Below are positions 1 through 6,257 of a stretch of DNA of 33,753 bases, in pieces (positions within the stretch are counted from its first letter, which is position 1; every line of letters starts with the position of its first letter). Source of the DNA: an uncultured Ruminiclostridium sp. (GTDB taxonomy: Bacteria; Bacillota; Clostridia; Oscillospirales; Ruminococcaceae); NCBI GenBank assembly GCA_944388385.1, contig CALXIO010000023.1, forward strand, positions 1 through 33,753, written 5' to 3'. A program made the position numbers and the translations under genes. A model generated the notes under the pieces. It saw only the letters and a program-made list of their open reading frames with translations, made no database searches and was not told the DNA's origin.

Positions 1-440
1 TCGTTCACGCTGTACAGCTTAACTGTGTCAGCGCCGAGTACGGCTTTCTTACGGCTGTAGCAGTCTGTGTTGACATACTTAGTACCGCTTGCCTTGCTTT
101 CGGCCCATTCGGGTGCAGGCTTTGTTGTAGCGGCGGTTGTTGTCGTTGCCGGCTTTGGCTTTGCCGTTGTTACCGCTTTTGTGGTGGTAGTGGTAGTTTC
201 AGCTATCTTTGTTTCCTGTGGCTTTGTGGTGGTCACTGCTGTGGTCTGAGCAGTAGTTGTTTCTGCTTTCGGCTCGTCAATCCTATCTATCACTGTTCCC
301 GTTATTGCCGGAGCGGTAGTTGTCACTGCCGTTTCGGGTACGGAGGACGTTGTGCTGCTTGCATTGCCTGCCGTGCAAGCACTGGTCAGTATTACGCTGA
401 TGAGGGTTATTGTTGCGAGTATGGTGTGGGTACGTTTCAT
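1..440 (-). CDS. secreted lipoprotein with Thr-rich linker, C-terminus off the left edge
   Basis: The frame opens at 440 and runs off the window after 146 complete codons. It begins with a charged start (MKRTH), a hydrophobic signal of about 15 residues and a lipobox-like LTSAC at residues 18-22, so Cys22 is the likely lipidation site. Residues 25-110 form a low-complexity Thr/Ala/Pro/Lys linker with runs of T. A folded part then starts around WAESKASGTKYVNTDCYSRKK-like sequence and is cut by the window edge. GGAGGA at 444-449 is a strong ribosome site, which fixes the start. The design (lipobox, TTT-rich tether, extracellular domain) resembles the chromosomal lipoprotein at 6258. The function is unknown. 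By position it lies inside the tRNA-Lys element, so it may be cargo. Confidence 0.75.
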   Translation of the reverse strand, partial: MKRTHTILATITLISVILTSACTAGNASSTTSSVPETAVTTTAPAITGTVIDRIDEPKAETTTAQTTAVTTTKPQETKIAETTTTTTKAVTTAKPKPATTTTAATTKPAPEWAESKASGTKYVNTDCYSRKKAVLGADTVKLYSVN

Positions 441-480
441 ATTGTCCTCCTTTTCTTCTTTCGCAGTATTTACTATCCTT

Positions 481-509
481 AGTATATCATATTTTGATTT
501 GATAGTAAA
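481..509 (-). promoter_or_regulatory. promoter of the lipoprotein gene
   Basis: On the minus strand TATACT (481-486) is the -10, with a weak TTTACT -35 (504-509) 17 bp upstream. It lies about 40 bp before the start codon at 440. Confidence 0.45.
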
Positions 510-596
510 CGTATTATCAGCGAAAATACAAACAAATCTTAATCCATTATATTGGTAATTGTCACAACTGTTGAAAGTTCTGTTCGGGCAAAAGAA

Positions 597-619
597 AATT
601 GCCGCCGTTGGCGACAATT
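597..619. repeat. 23-bp palindrome, copy 1
   Basis: Arms AATTGCCGCC and GGCGACAATT flank a 3-bp centre; one arm mismatch. It lies just downstream of the membrane-protein pair. On the minus strand the hairpin is followed by TTCTTTT, so this copy could also terminate that operon. The same palindrome occurs at 2216, 3741 and 5078. Confidence 0.85.
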
Positions 620-625
620 TAACTT

Positions 626-1300
626 TTATTTCAAATCTTTACCGTCATTGTATTGCTCTATCCAGTGTTCTTTTAAAACACAAAGAATCATTGCAATAGC
701 ATTTATCACCAATAGAGGAGTTGCTATTACATCAATGAGCATTTTGATTACTTGGGCGTCACTATAACCGGATTCTGCGAAATTTATATATTGATCGATG
801 TTTAATTCTTCAGGAAGAAAGTCGAGAATTGTATCTTTAATTACCACTATTAATCCGAAGAAAATCGAAAAAACTTCATTAGCAGTTTTAGCAATTTTAT
901 TGTTAGCAACTAAACTGATCATAAACCAAAACACGCCAACAGTTACAAAAAAAGCACTGTAGGTTAATAAATCATTGTTCTGATCGTAACAAACAACGTA
1001 AGCAAAAATACCTGAAGTTGTTGAAATCAGCAAAGAAATTCCCATAAAGCCTCTTAAAGAAATGAGAAAATCTGTATATACACATAATCCACCTGTCAAA
1101 GTTATTATACTTGATGCTGCCAAGAGAATTTTAGAATCTAACGAGATGGAAAAAATGAAACAAAAAAATAAGACAAAAGCAACTAATGTACAGACTATTA
1201 AACCTTGTTTTACAAGGGAATAATTGCTTGTTCCTATTAATTTTTTTGCTTCAACAATGTAACATTGAATTTTATATGAGTTTCTAAATAAATCCTTCAT
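626..1300 (-). CDS. unknown polytopic membrane protein (second gene of pair)
   Basis: About 224 residues with several hydrophobic spans, roughly at residues 30-50, 55-75, 83-105, 115-130, 140-165 and 190-212, and a charged C-terminus, so it is an integral membrane protein. I do not recognise a family. The ATG at 1300 is preferred over an upstream TTG at 1321 because GGGGT precedes it and because it leaves only 2 nt after the stop of the upstream gene, implying translational coupling. It forms a two-gene operon with the membrane protein at 1303-1680, followed by palindrome copy 1. Cargo of the element, for instance an immunity, defence or surface-exclusion function, is possible, but nothing in the sequence decides this. 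Confidence 0.65.
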   Translation of the reverse strand: MKDLFRNSYKIQCYIVEAKKLIGTSNYSLVKQGLIVCTLVAFVLFFCFIFSISLDSKILLAASSIITLTGGLCVYTDFLISLRGFMGISLLISTTSGIFAYVVCYDQNNDLLTYSAFFVTVGVFWFMISLVANNKIAKTANEVFSIFFGLIVVIKDTILDFLPEELNIDQYINFAESGYSDAQVIKMLIDVIATPLLVINAIAMILCVLKEHWIEQYNDGKDLK

Positions 1301-1302
1301 TT

Positions 1303-1680
1303 TTACCCCGATTTCAACCAATACATTAAGCTATAACTAATCGCCATTACTATAAGCATTATTATTTTATCACAGAGATTTTTGTTATAACGACCAAATG
1401 GCTCTTTAACTCCTCTTTTTTTGGTATAAACGGCTATGAGTGAGAAGATATACGCAGATATTTCCGATACAGCTATTATGATTTTCCATAAATTCACACA
1501 GTCGAATACCATAAATAACATTATGAAAAACGGAAAGAAGTAAAAGTACCGGGTTATTTCATCTGTGTTGTCAAAAATATTTTTGTTTTTTAATAAACGA
1601 TAAATGGTTTTGATAACCCTCATTAAAATTATTACCGTAAGTACAATGAGCGGTATAGTCGATAACAATTTACATAACAT
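1303..1680 (-). CDS. unknown small membrane protein (first gene of pair)
   Basis: 125 residues: an N-terminal hydrophobic segment (about 4-21), a basic stretch (IKTIYRLLKNKN), two further hydrophobic segments around 45-62 and 65-85, a Lys/Arg-rich loop (about 86-104) and a final one near 105-121. It looks like a four-helix membrane protein with basic loops, and no family is recognised. GGAG lies 9 nt before the ATG, and a good promoter sits upstream (1693-1721). It is the first gene of a pair with the protein at 626-1300. The operon lies downstream of parB but has its own promoter, suggesting an independent cargo unit rather than part of partition. Confidence 0.65.
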   Translation of the reverse strand: MLCKLLSTIPLIVLTVIILMRVIKTIYRLLKNKNIFDNTDEITRYFYFFPFFIMLFMVFDCVNLWKIIIAVSEISAYIFSLIAVYTKKRGVKEPFGRYNKNLCDKIIMLIVMAISYSLMYWLKSG

Positions 1681-1692
1681 ATAATTTTCTCC

Positions 1693-1721
1693 ATTCTATC
1701 ATATTTGACTGTAAATGTCAA
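1693..1721 (-). promoter_or_regulatory. promoter of the membrane-protein pair
   Basis: On the minus strand TTGACA (1716-1721) and TAGAAT (1693-1698) are separated by exactly 17 bp, close to sigma-A consensus, 13 bp before the start codon of the first gene. The resulting mRNA would have a very short leader. Confidence 0.65.
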
Positions 1722-1765
1722 ATGTTATTCTTATTTGTCTTTTTATGTATTGTTTTATCGTCCAT

Positions 1766-2692
1766 TTAAACATCTTCGCCGTTGTCCCTATAAAAAAGCA
1801 GTGCCTTAATAACATAACTCTGATAGTCTTCTTTAAGAACGGAATCGGGAATGTACGATTTTATCTGCTTATATTTAATAGCATTCGGCGGTTTATGAGA
1901 AGATTCCTTTTTAGCTGATTTATCAGTAAAAAGGGAAGTGACGGTTTCGTTATCCGTTAAACCGCCGTTGTCAAACCATTCTCTGAGCTCGGCGGCTTTA
2001 TTGATTGTCACATCATATTTCTGCATAAACGGTACGAGTATAGCTTGTTTTGCCGGTTCGATATAAGATATTTCAACTGCGGCTCTGATTGACAGCTTAT
2101 CATCATCAACCATATCACGGATTTCTTTGATAAGATATGTAAGCCGAATGTATCTGCGAACGGTGTCCTTACTCTCTCCGAACATATCTCCGATTTGTTC
2201 ATCAGTACGACCGCTTTTTGTCGCCACTGGCGACAATTTATCGGTTGCGGGTCTGCCAACACTTTTTTTAAGTACTTCATATTTCATTTTATAAGCAAAA
2301 GCTCTTTCACTTGGCAATATCTTTTCTCGCTGAAGATTGCTGTCAACCATTATGATAGTTGCTTCTTCATCCGTTAACTGCTTTACATACGCTTTGAGTG
2401 TTTTAAGCCCGGCAAGCTCACAGGCTCTTTTGCGCCGGTGACCGCTTATCAGTTCGTATCTGCCGCTGCCTTTTTCACGAACTATAGCCGGATTCATGAT
2501 GCCATTGTGCTTTACACTTTCTGTGAGCTGTACCATATCATCATTATCAACAACTGAAAATGGATGACCTTCAAAGCTGTCTATAAGATCTAGTGGAATC
2601 TCATGCACACTATCGTTATCTGATACCGGGGAATAAAAGGAAAGTCCGTTGAGCTTTCCTTTTGCTTTAATATTGGAAAAATCAAAAGCCAT
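1766..2692 (-). CDS. parB: ParB/Spo0J-family partition protein
   Basis: 308 residues. The N-terminal ParB/sulfiredoxin-like nucleotide-binding domain (about 30-125) shows GRYELISGHRRKRA at 78-90, the family box that binds CTP in characterised ParBs. A helix-turn-helix region follows (about 162-190: RTDEQIGDMFGESKDTVRRY). A C-terminal region ends near 308. These features predict a clamp that loads on parS-type sites and works with the ParA encoded immediately upstream. The start ATG lies 1 nt after the parA stop, and its ribosome site (GGGAGG) is inside the last codons of parA, so the two are coupled. Residues 152-159 (KLSPVATK) are encoded by copy 2 of the 23-bp palindrome that also flanks neighbouring genes, so the gene may carry its own binding site. 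An element-borne ParB, not the chromosomal one. Confidence 0.92.
   Translation of the reverse strand: MAFDFSNIKAKGKLNGLSFYSPVSDNDSVHEIPLDLIDSFEGHPFSVVDNDDMVQLTESVKHNGIMNPAIVREKGSGRYELISGHRRKRACELAGLKTLKAYVKQLTDEEATIIMVDSNLQREKILPSERAFAYKMKYEVLKKSVGRPATDKLSPVATKSGRTDEQIGDMFGESKDTVRRYIRLTYLIKEIRDMVDDDKLSIRAAVEISYIEPAKQAILVPFMQKYDVTINKAAELREWFDNGGLTDNETVTSLFTDKSAKKESSHKPPNAIKYKQIKSYIPDSVLKEDYQSYVIKALLFYRDNGEDV
2216..2238. repeat. 23-bp palindrome, copy 2, inside parB
   Basis: Same palindrome with arms TTTTGTCGCC and GGCGACAATT around ACT. It encodes residues 152-159 of ParB, between the nucleotide-binding domain and the HTH. The core TCGCCACTGGCGA is perfectly symmetric apart from the central base. 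Confidence 0.85.
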
Positions 2693-2693
2693 T

Positions 2694-3473
2694 TTATTTG
2701 CACCTCCCTATAAATTCGTTTGTAAGATCTGCATATTGACTGCCGAGCTTTGTATTTATAGTCATTGCTCTTTGTTCTGCGGTACTATTGCTCGCCATAA
2801 CGCTTTTTGATATACGGCTGTTGAAAACGAGATTACCGTATCTTTCGGTCAACGCTTCATCAACCGCCTTTGCCATTCGTGTGTTATCGTTCATTGTTTC
2901 GATAACTCCATACAGTGTCAACGTAGGATTAAGTTCTTTTGCAAGTGTCATTATTTCTTCAAACTGAACAATGCCGTTGAGCGCAAATTTTTGTGTCTGC
3001 ACCGGTATCAAAACGCCGTCTGCGGCTACCAGTGCGTTTACTACCAGTACGCCGAGCGATGGCAGACAATCTATCAGGATATAGTCATACCTGTCAAACA
3101 CTTTGTGAAGAAGCAACCTGCGGAGTATCATTTCACGTCCTATTGCTGTGGCAAGGAACATATCCGCTGTTGAAAGAGTTATGTCAGATGGAATGTAATC
3201 AACGTTGTCGGATTTGCTCGTCAGGATTGCCTGTTCTATGACCTCATCTGAAAGCTTGCGTGACATTTCTGCGGTAAGCAGGTCAGTTATTACTATTTCT
3301 TCATTTTCACCTGAAAAGCCTAGATAATCCGACAGATTTCCCTGACCGTCAAGATCGATACATAGTACCTTCATTCCGTTTCTTGAAAGATTTGCAGCTA
3401 TATTTACAACTGTAGTTGTTTTGCCGACACCGCCTTTCTGATTTGCAACTGCGATAATTTTTGTTTTTCTCAT
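2694..3473 (-). CDS. parA: ParA/Soj-family partition ATPase
   Basis: 259 residues, the usual size of a small Soj-type ParA without an N-terminal DNA-binding domain. A deviant Walker A motif KGGVGKTT is at 13-20, followed by the A' region CIDLDGQGN (about 38-46) and a Walker B-like YILIDCLPSLG. It should bind DNA nonspecifically as an ATP dimer and be stimulated by ParB, stabilising or positioning the excised element. The start at 3473 follows AAAGAGG. The 260 bp upstream are highly structured and probably transcribed as its leader. The downstream parB overlaps its ribosome site. Confidence 0.93.
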   Translation of the reverse strand: MRKTKIIAVANQKGGVGKTTTVVNIAANLSRNGMKVLCIDLDGQGNLSDYLGFSGENEEIVITDLLTAEMSRKLSDEVIEQAILTSKSDNVDYIPSDITLSTADMFLATAIGREMILRRLLLHKVFDRYDYILIDCLPSLGVLVVNALVAADGVLIPVQTQKFALNGIVQFEEIMTLAKELNPTLTLYGVIETMNDNTRMAKAVDEALTERYGNLVFNSRISKSVMASNSTAEQRAMTINTKLGSQYADLTNEFIGRCK

Positions 3474-3488
3474 GGTAAACCTCTTTCT

Positions 3489-3736
3489 GCTGCATAAAGC
3501 AGCTGTTAAATTTAAGCCTTTTTAAATTAAAAAGCAACGGGAAAGGACGGCAGGCTTACTTTTCCGTCCTACAGTGTAGCTATCACTGTCCGTTGCTAGA
3601 GAACGACATAATCACAATTTCCATCATAAGCACGCTTTAAAACGTTTTTCTACCTCTTGTCGTTCCTTGAGAGCTGCCGGAGTTGCACCGGCTTTACACT
3701 GTTGCTCTCATACACAGGCTGCCTGAACGACAGCCT
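3489..3736 (-). ncRNA. structured RNA or leader upstream of parA (candidate)
   Basis: This gap between ardC and parA holds nested complementary segments. Reading the minus strand: a hairpin 3731-3736/3716-3721; TGAGAGC/GCTCTCA (3668-3674/3704-3710) enclosing GCCGG/CCGGC (3676-3680/3688-3692); an 8-bp stem 3658-3665/3601-3608; a three-way junction closed by AGCAACGG/CCGTTGCT (3533-3540/3590-3597) around hairpins 3571-3576/3584-3589 and 3544-3550/3564-3570. The last hairpin loop (3552-3558) is complementary over 7 bp to 3513-3519, a possible pseudoknot. A hairpin 3489-3493/3499-3503 precedes the parA ribosome site. All stems are perfect matches read by eye. It could be a cis-regulatory RNA, a small RNA or a DNA origin or transfer site; no ribozyme core was recognised. 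Confidence 0.6.
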
Positions 3737-3740
3737 ATTT

Positions 3741-3763
3741 AATTGCCGCCAATGGCGACAATT
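3741..3763. repeat. 23-bp palindrome, copy 3
   Basis: Arms AATTGCCGCC and GGCGACAATT around AAT. It sits between the ardC stop codon (3769) and the structured region upstream of parA. No T-run follows on either strand, so it is not a simple terminator. Confidence 0.85.
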
Positions 3764-3768
3764 AAAAA

Positions 3769-4800
3769 TCATCCCATAACCATCGTTATCTGATTGCTGA
3801 CTTCTTCAGTTGCTTGCATCTCCTCAGCAAATTCAGTTGAAATTAATTGAACGGTTTTACTGTATTCTTTCATTACACGGTCAAATGATTCCTGCAGAAG
3901 TTTTCCGTCTTTATCATCCAGGCTACGATAATTATCTACGAAATGCTTACTGCGGCTATCCGGTATTTCAAAACCGTATCTTCGTAACATCAGCATACTG
4001 AAAATATCAGCTTCGATTTCTTTCTGTTCAATCGACACCTTATTACTGTTAGCAGAAAAATGAAGCAATTCATGCCCAACTTCATGGAGCAATGTCGAAA
4101 GCCTTCCGGTATCGTTTAAAAGCGGATTAAGCTCTATAATATTGTCATTTCTTGCAAGTCCACGTATTGTAACCGTTTCCTCGTTCATATCCTTTACTTC
4201 AATATTGTGCTGTTTGCAAAAATCCGTTATATACTCGGCAAATTGTTTATGTATTTCACTTTCTTCTCCGAACCCTTCGCTGATAACGGTCGGATATAAC
4301 TCAATCGGTAAATTTGTCTGCGATATGTCGAAAACATTTCCTATGCCAAATCCAAGCCTTTGGTAGCTTTCAATGTTGCCATTCTTATATTCCAGTTGCA
4401 ATTGCTTGTCTGCTTTAGACAGCTGAATCCAATCACCGCTCTCGTTTTTCAAGTATGTGATTTTTTGCGGTACAAAAATTTTAATGGCTTTTGCGCCTTT
4501 TTTTATTCCGTAATACGGCAGCTTTCCGTTAGGAAGTTTGTGTTCTTTTGCAAGCTCATCTGTAATTTTTTTGATGGCGGCAAAAGATCCGACGAATAAT
4601 GCACCTGGGTTTTGAGCGTAAATCAGCATGGTGTTGCGTGTGCTGTAATTATAAAAACGTGACTGAAAATCAATAAATTCAAGAATTTTTTCAGGATCTT
4701 CTTTAAAGTTATTGACTATATTCTGTATAATTTTTAAATTTTCTTCTTTGGTCAATTCTTTCTGTTCTAGCCATGCTTTCTTATCATAAGTTTTCGGCAT
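3769..4800 (-). CDS. ArdC-type antirestriction protein with zinc metallopeptidase domain
   Basis: 343 residues. The N-terminal part (about 10-110) matches the ArdC N-terminal ssDNA-binding domain pattern: FQSRFYNYSTRNTMLIYAQ, then a conserved GSFAAIKK region. The C-terminal part holds a zincin site HEVGHELLHF (HExxH at 239-243) and a downstream EIEAD (261-265) that should supply the third metal ligand, as in ImmA/IrrE-like peptidases. ArdC proteins of this build are found on conjugative elements and protect incoming DNA from host restriction; that role is inferred from the family. The start ATG at 4800 lies inside the end of the upstream 74-aa gene (17-bp overlap), so translation is probably coupled. 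Confidence 0.85.
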   Translation of the reverse strand: MPKTYDKKAWLEQKELTKEENLKIIQNIVNNFKEDPEKILEFIDFQSRFYNYSTRNTMLIYAQNPGALFVGSFAAIKKITDELAKEHKLPNGKLPYYGIKKGAKAIKIFVPQKITYLKNESGDWIQLSKADKQLQLEYKNGNIESYQRLGFGIGNVFDISQTNLPIELYPTVISEGFGEESEIHKQFAEYITDFCKQHNIEVKDMNEETVTIRGLARNDNIIELNPLLNDTGRLSTLLHEVGHELLHFSANSNKVSIEQKEIEADIFSMLMLRRYGFEIPDSRSKHFVDNYRSLDDKDGKLLQESFDRVMKEYSKTVQLISTEFAEEMQATEEVSNQITMVMG

Positions 4801-5008
4801 TTTTCAACTCCTTCTTTATTTTCTCACGCCACTTGTAAGGTAATCTGTCAATGCTTATCATTTCAGATTTATCGGTAATCATCGGATTATCTCCGATGTC
4901 GCCACACCTCGCATCGCAGAAGCCTATAAATCCGTTTTCACATTCATAGATCGCAAGCCCACCAAAGTGTAATTTGATTATTGCATTTAAATAAATAATT
5001 GTATCCAT
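4784..5008 (-). CDS. small unknown protein upstream of ardC
   Basis: 74 residues with the ATG at 5008 preceded by AAAGGA. A longer open frame to 5098 exists but lacks a ribosome site and would run through palindrome copy 4. The protein has an aliphatic N-terminus (MDTIIYLNAIIKLHFGGLA), two cysteines in a GFCDARCGD motif and a basic C-terminus ending KKELKNAENL. I do not recognise it. It overlaps ardC by 17 bp and is divergent from the integrase. It may be an antirestriction accessory or regulatory protein of the element. Confidence 0.6.
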   Translation of the reverse strand: MDTIIYLNAIIKLHFGGLAIYECENGFIGFCDARCGDIGDNPMITDKSEMISIDRLPYKWREKIKKELKNAENL

Positions 5009-5077
5009 TTTTATTCCTTTCCGCCATATTTGGCAAATAAAAAATGCACAAACAAGCTGTGCAATAAGTTTATATTT

Positions 5078-5100
5078 AATTGACGCCAGTGGCGACAATT
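5078..5100. repeat. 23-bp palindrome, copy 4, between divergent genes
   Basis: Arms AATTGACGCC and GGCGACAATT around AGT. It lies between the leftward small-gene/ardC operon and the rightward integrase, about 43 bp before the integrase -10. A protein bound here could influence both promoters. Confidence 0.85.
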
Positions 5101-5119
5101 AATTTTAAATAAATTTGTA

Positions 5120-5148
5120 TGGTAAATCCCGACAAAATATGATATAAT
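5120..5148 (+). promoter_or_regulatory. integrase promoter (weak)
   Basis: A perfect TATAAT at 5143-5148 lies 40 bp before the integrase start, but the hexamer 17 bp upstream (TGGTAA) is a poor -35, so activation may be needed. AAGGAG at about 5175 is the ribosome site. Confidence 0.5.
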
Positions 5149-5188
5149 TCTATCACAAAATCACTTTCAAAAAAGGAGTGCTTGCTAT

Positions 5189-6109
5189 ATGAAACCCCAA
5201 AATGTGACTATTTATGAAGCATACAAGATGTTTATAAATGAACAACTTTTTCGTAACAATAGTAAACGTACTTTGATTTGGTACAATGAAAACCTATCAG
5301 CATTTTTTAATTGGTTGGGCGAAAATAAAAACGTTGATAGCCTTACGGTTGATAATTATAAATCGTACTGTACGTTTCTTCAGCATGATTATGTTAAACG
5401 TAACGGACAGCCATTGAAAAGCAGCAGTATAAACAGCAGAGTCAGGGCAGTAAAGGCTTTTTACAAGTACTGTATTGAAGAGGACCTGCTTCCTGACTTT
5501 AGCAAAAAACTAAAAGCTACCAAGATAAGAAAAACAGAAAAACTTCCGCTGGATGATGATGAAATACATACGTTGGTCAGCGTATTCGGTGATTCTGCGC
5601 TCGAAGAACGCAATAGATGTTGGGTTATACTAATGTGCGATTCTGGGTTGCGCCGAGGAGAAATTATCAACTTGCAAATCGGAAATGTTTACCTCGAACG
5701 TGGATTTATGATAGTAACCGGTAAAGGAGATAAACAACGTTTTGTTCCATTAGGAGAACTATCAAAAATTTCATTGGCTACTTACATCCACAAATATCGG
5801 AATGAGGCTAACGAATCGGAACCTGTATTTGTGAATCGCTTTGGAGAAAAATGTACGATAAATACGGTTAAACAAGTATTCCAAAAGCTTAAGAAGCAAA
5901 CCGGAATTTTAAGATTACACGCACATCTACTACGACACACATTTGCGACCAATTACCTTGTAGACGGTGGAGATCTAGAAACGCTACGTCTGCTTATGGG
6001 GCACTCAGACTTGCAAGTTACGACGATGTATCTACATCTCGCTGAAAACAAAAAACTTTTGCAACGCAAACATCAGAGCCACTTAGATATGATAATCAAC
6101 TCCTTTTAA
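5189..6109 (+). CDS. tyrosine recombinase / integrase of the tRNA-Lys element
   Basis: 306 residues, the XerC/D size class. The N-terminal SAM-like core-binding domain spans about 5-100. The catalytic domain shows Arg155 in DSGLRRGEI, Lys179 in TGKGDKQRFVPLG, His246 and Arg249 in HAHLLRHTFATN, His272 in LMGHSDLQTT-like sequence and the nucleophile Tyr281 in TMYLHL, so all catalytic residues are present. It should catalyse integration and excision at tRNA-Lys. Its last codons run into the attachment site: the stop codon TAA is the end of the anticodon-loop sequence CTTTTAA. A good ribosome site (AAAGGAG) precedes the ATG at 5189. No excisionase is seen beside it. Confidence 0.93.
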   Translation: MKPQNVTIYEAYKMFINEQLFRNNSKRTLIWYNENLSAFFNWLGENKNVDSLTVDNYKSYCTFLQHDYVKRNGQPLKSSSINSRVRAVKAFYKYCIEEDLLPDFSKKLKATKIRKTEKLPLDDDEIHTLVSVFGDSALEERNRCWVILMCDSGLRRGEIINLQIGNVYLERGFMIVTGKGDKQRFVPLGELSKISLATYIHKYRNEANESEPVFVNRFGEKCTINTVKQVFQKLKKQTGILRLHAHLLRHTFATNYLVDGGDLETLRLLMGHSDLQVTTMYLHLAENKKLLQRKHQSHLDMIINSF

Positions 6110-6147
6110 GCAGGGTGTCCCGGGTTCGATTCCCGGGTGGCTCACCA
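6103..6147 (+). other. att site: 3' portion of a tRNA-Lys(UUU) gene
   Basis: The segment runs from the anticodon loop CTTTTAA (6103-6109) through the 3' anticodon arm, variable loop, a perfect T-arm (CCGGG, TTCGATT loop, CCCGG) and acceptor strand GTGGCTC-A to an encoded CCA at 6145-6147. The sequence upstream forms neither an anticodon stem nor a D-arm, so this is the duplicated 3' end left by integration. The 7 bases GAGCCAC at 6076-6082, within the integrase gene, happen to complement the acceptor strand exactly. Confidence 0.88.
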
Positions 6148-6150
6148 TAA

Positions 6151-6183
6151 CCCCTACCAACAAGGTAGGGGTTTTCTTTTTTG
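6151..6183 (+). terminator. intrinsic terminator after the tRNA-Lys fragment
   Basis: CCCCTACC (6151-6158) and GGTAGGGG (6164-6171) form a perfect 8-bp stem with a 5-nt loop, followed by TTTTCTTTTTT. It would end transcription of the original tRNA gene and of the integrase. Confidence 0.9.
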
Positions 6184-6212
6184 TTGACAACAGGGATGAA
6201 ATATAGTATAAT
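6184..6212 (+). promoter_or_regulatory. promoter of the 513-aa lipoprotein
   Basis: TTGACA (6184-6189) and TATAAT (6207-6212), both perfect, with a 17-bp spacer. Confidence 0.9.
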
Positions 6213-6257
6213 AAAAGCGGCATAGCAGTATGCCAGTAATTCTGAAGGAGATATGAT

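Larger units (their letters stand above)
1..6147. mobile_element. right end of an integrative element in tRNA-Lys
   Basis: The block carries a tyrosine integrase next to a duplicated tRNA-Lys 3' end, an ArdC-type antirestriction protein, parA/parB and four copies of a 23-bp palindrome, all typical of ICE-type elements. Because the tRNA fragment lies on the right, the complete tRNA and other attachment site should lie off the left edge. No conjugation or relaxase gene is visible here, so whether it is conjugative, mobilizable or decayed cannot be told. Confidence 0.8.

Noticed and set aside
3489..3736. Hammerhead, twister or pistol ribozyme
   Set aside because: The structure includes a junction and a pseudoknot, but I could not find a catalytic core signature such as CUGAUGA...GAAA in either strand.
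6076..6147. A functional tRNA gene
   Set aside because: Only the 3' half is tRNA-like; there is no D-arm and no anticodon stem, so it is an att fragment.
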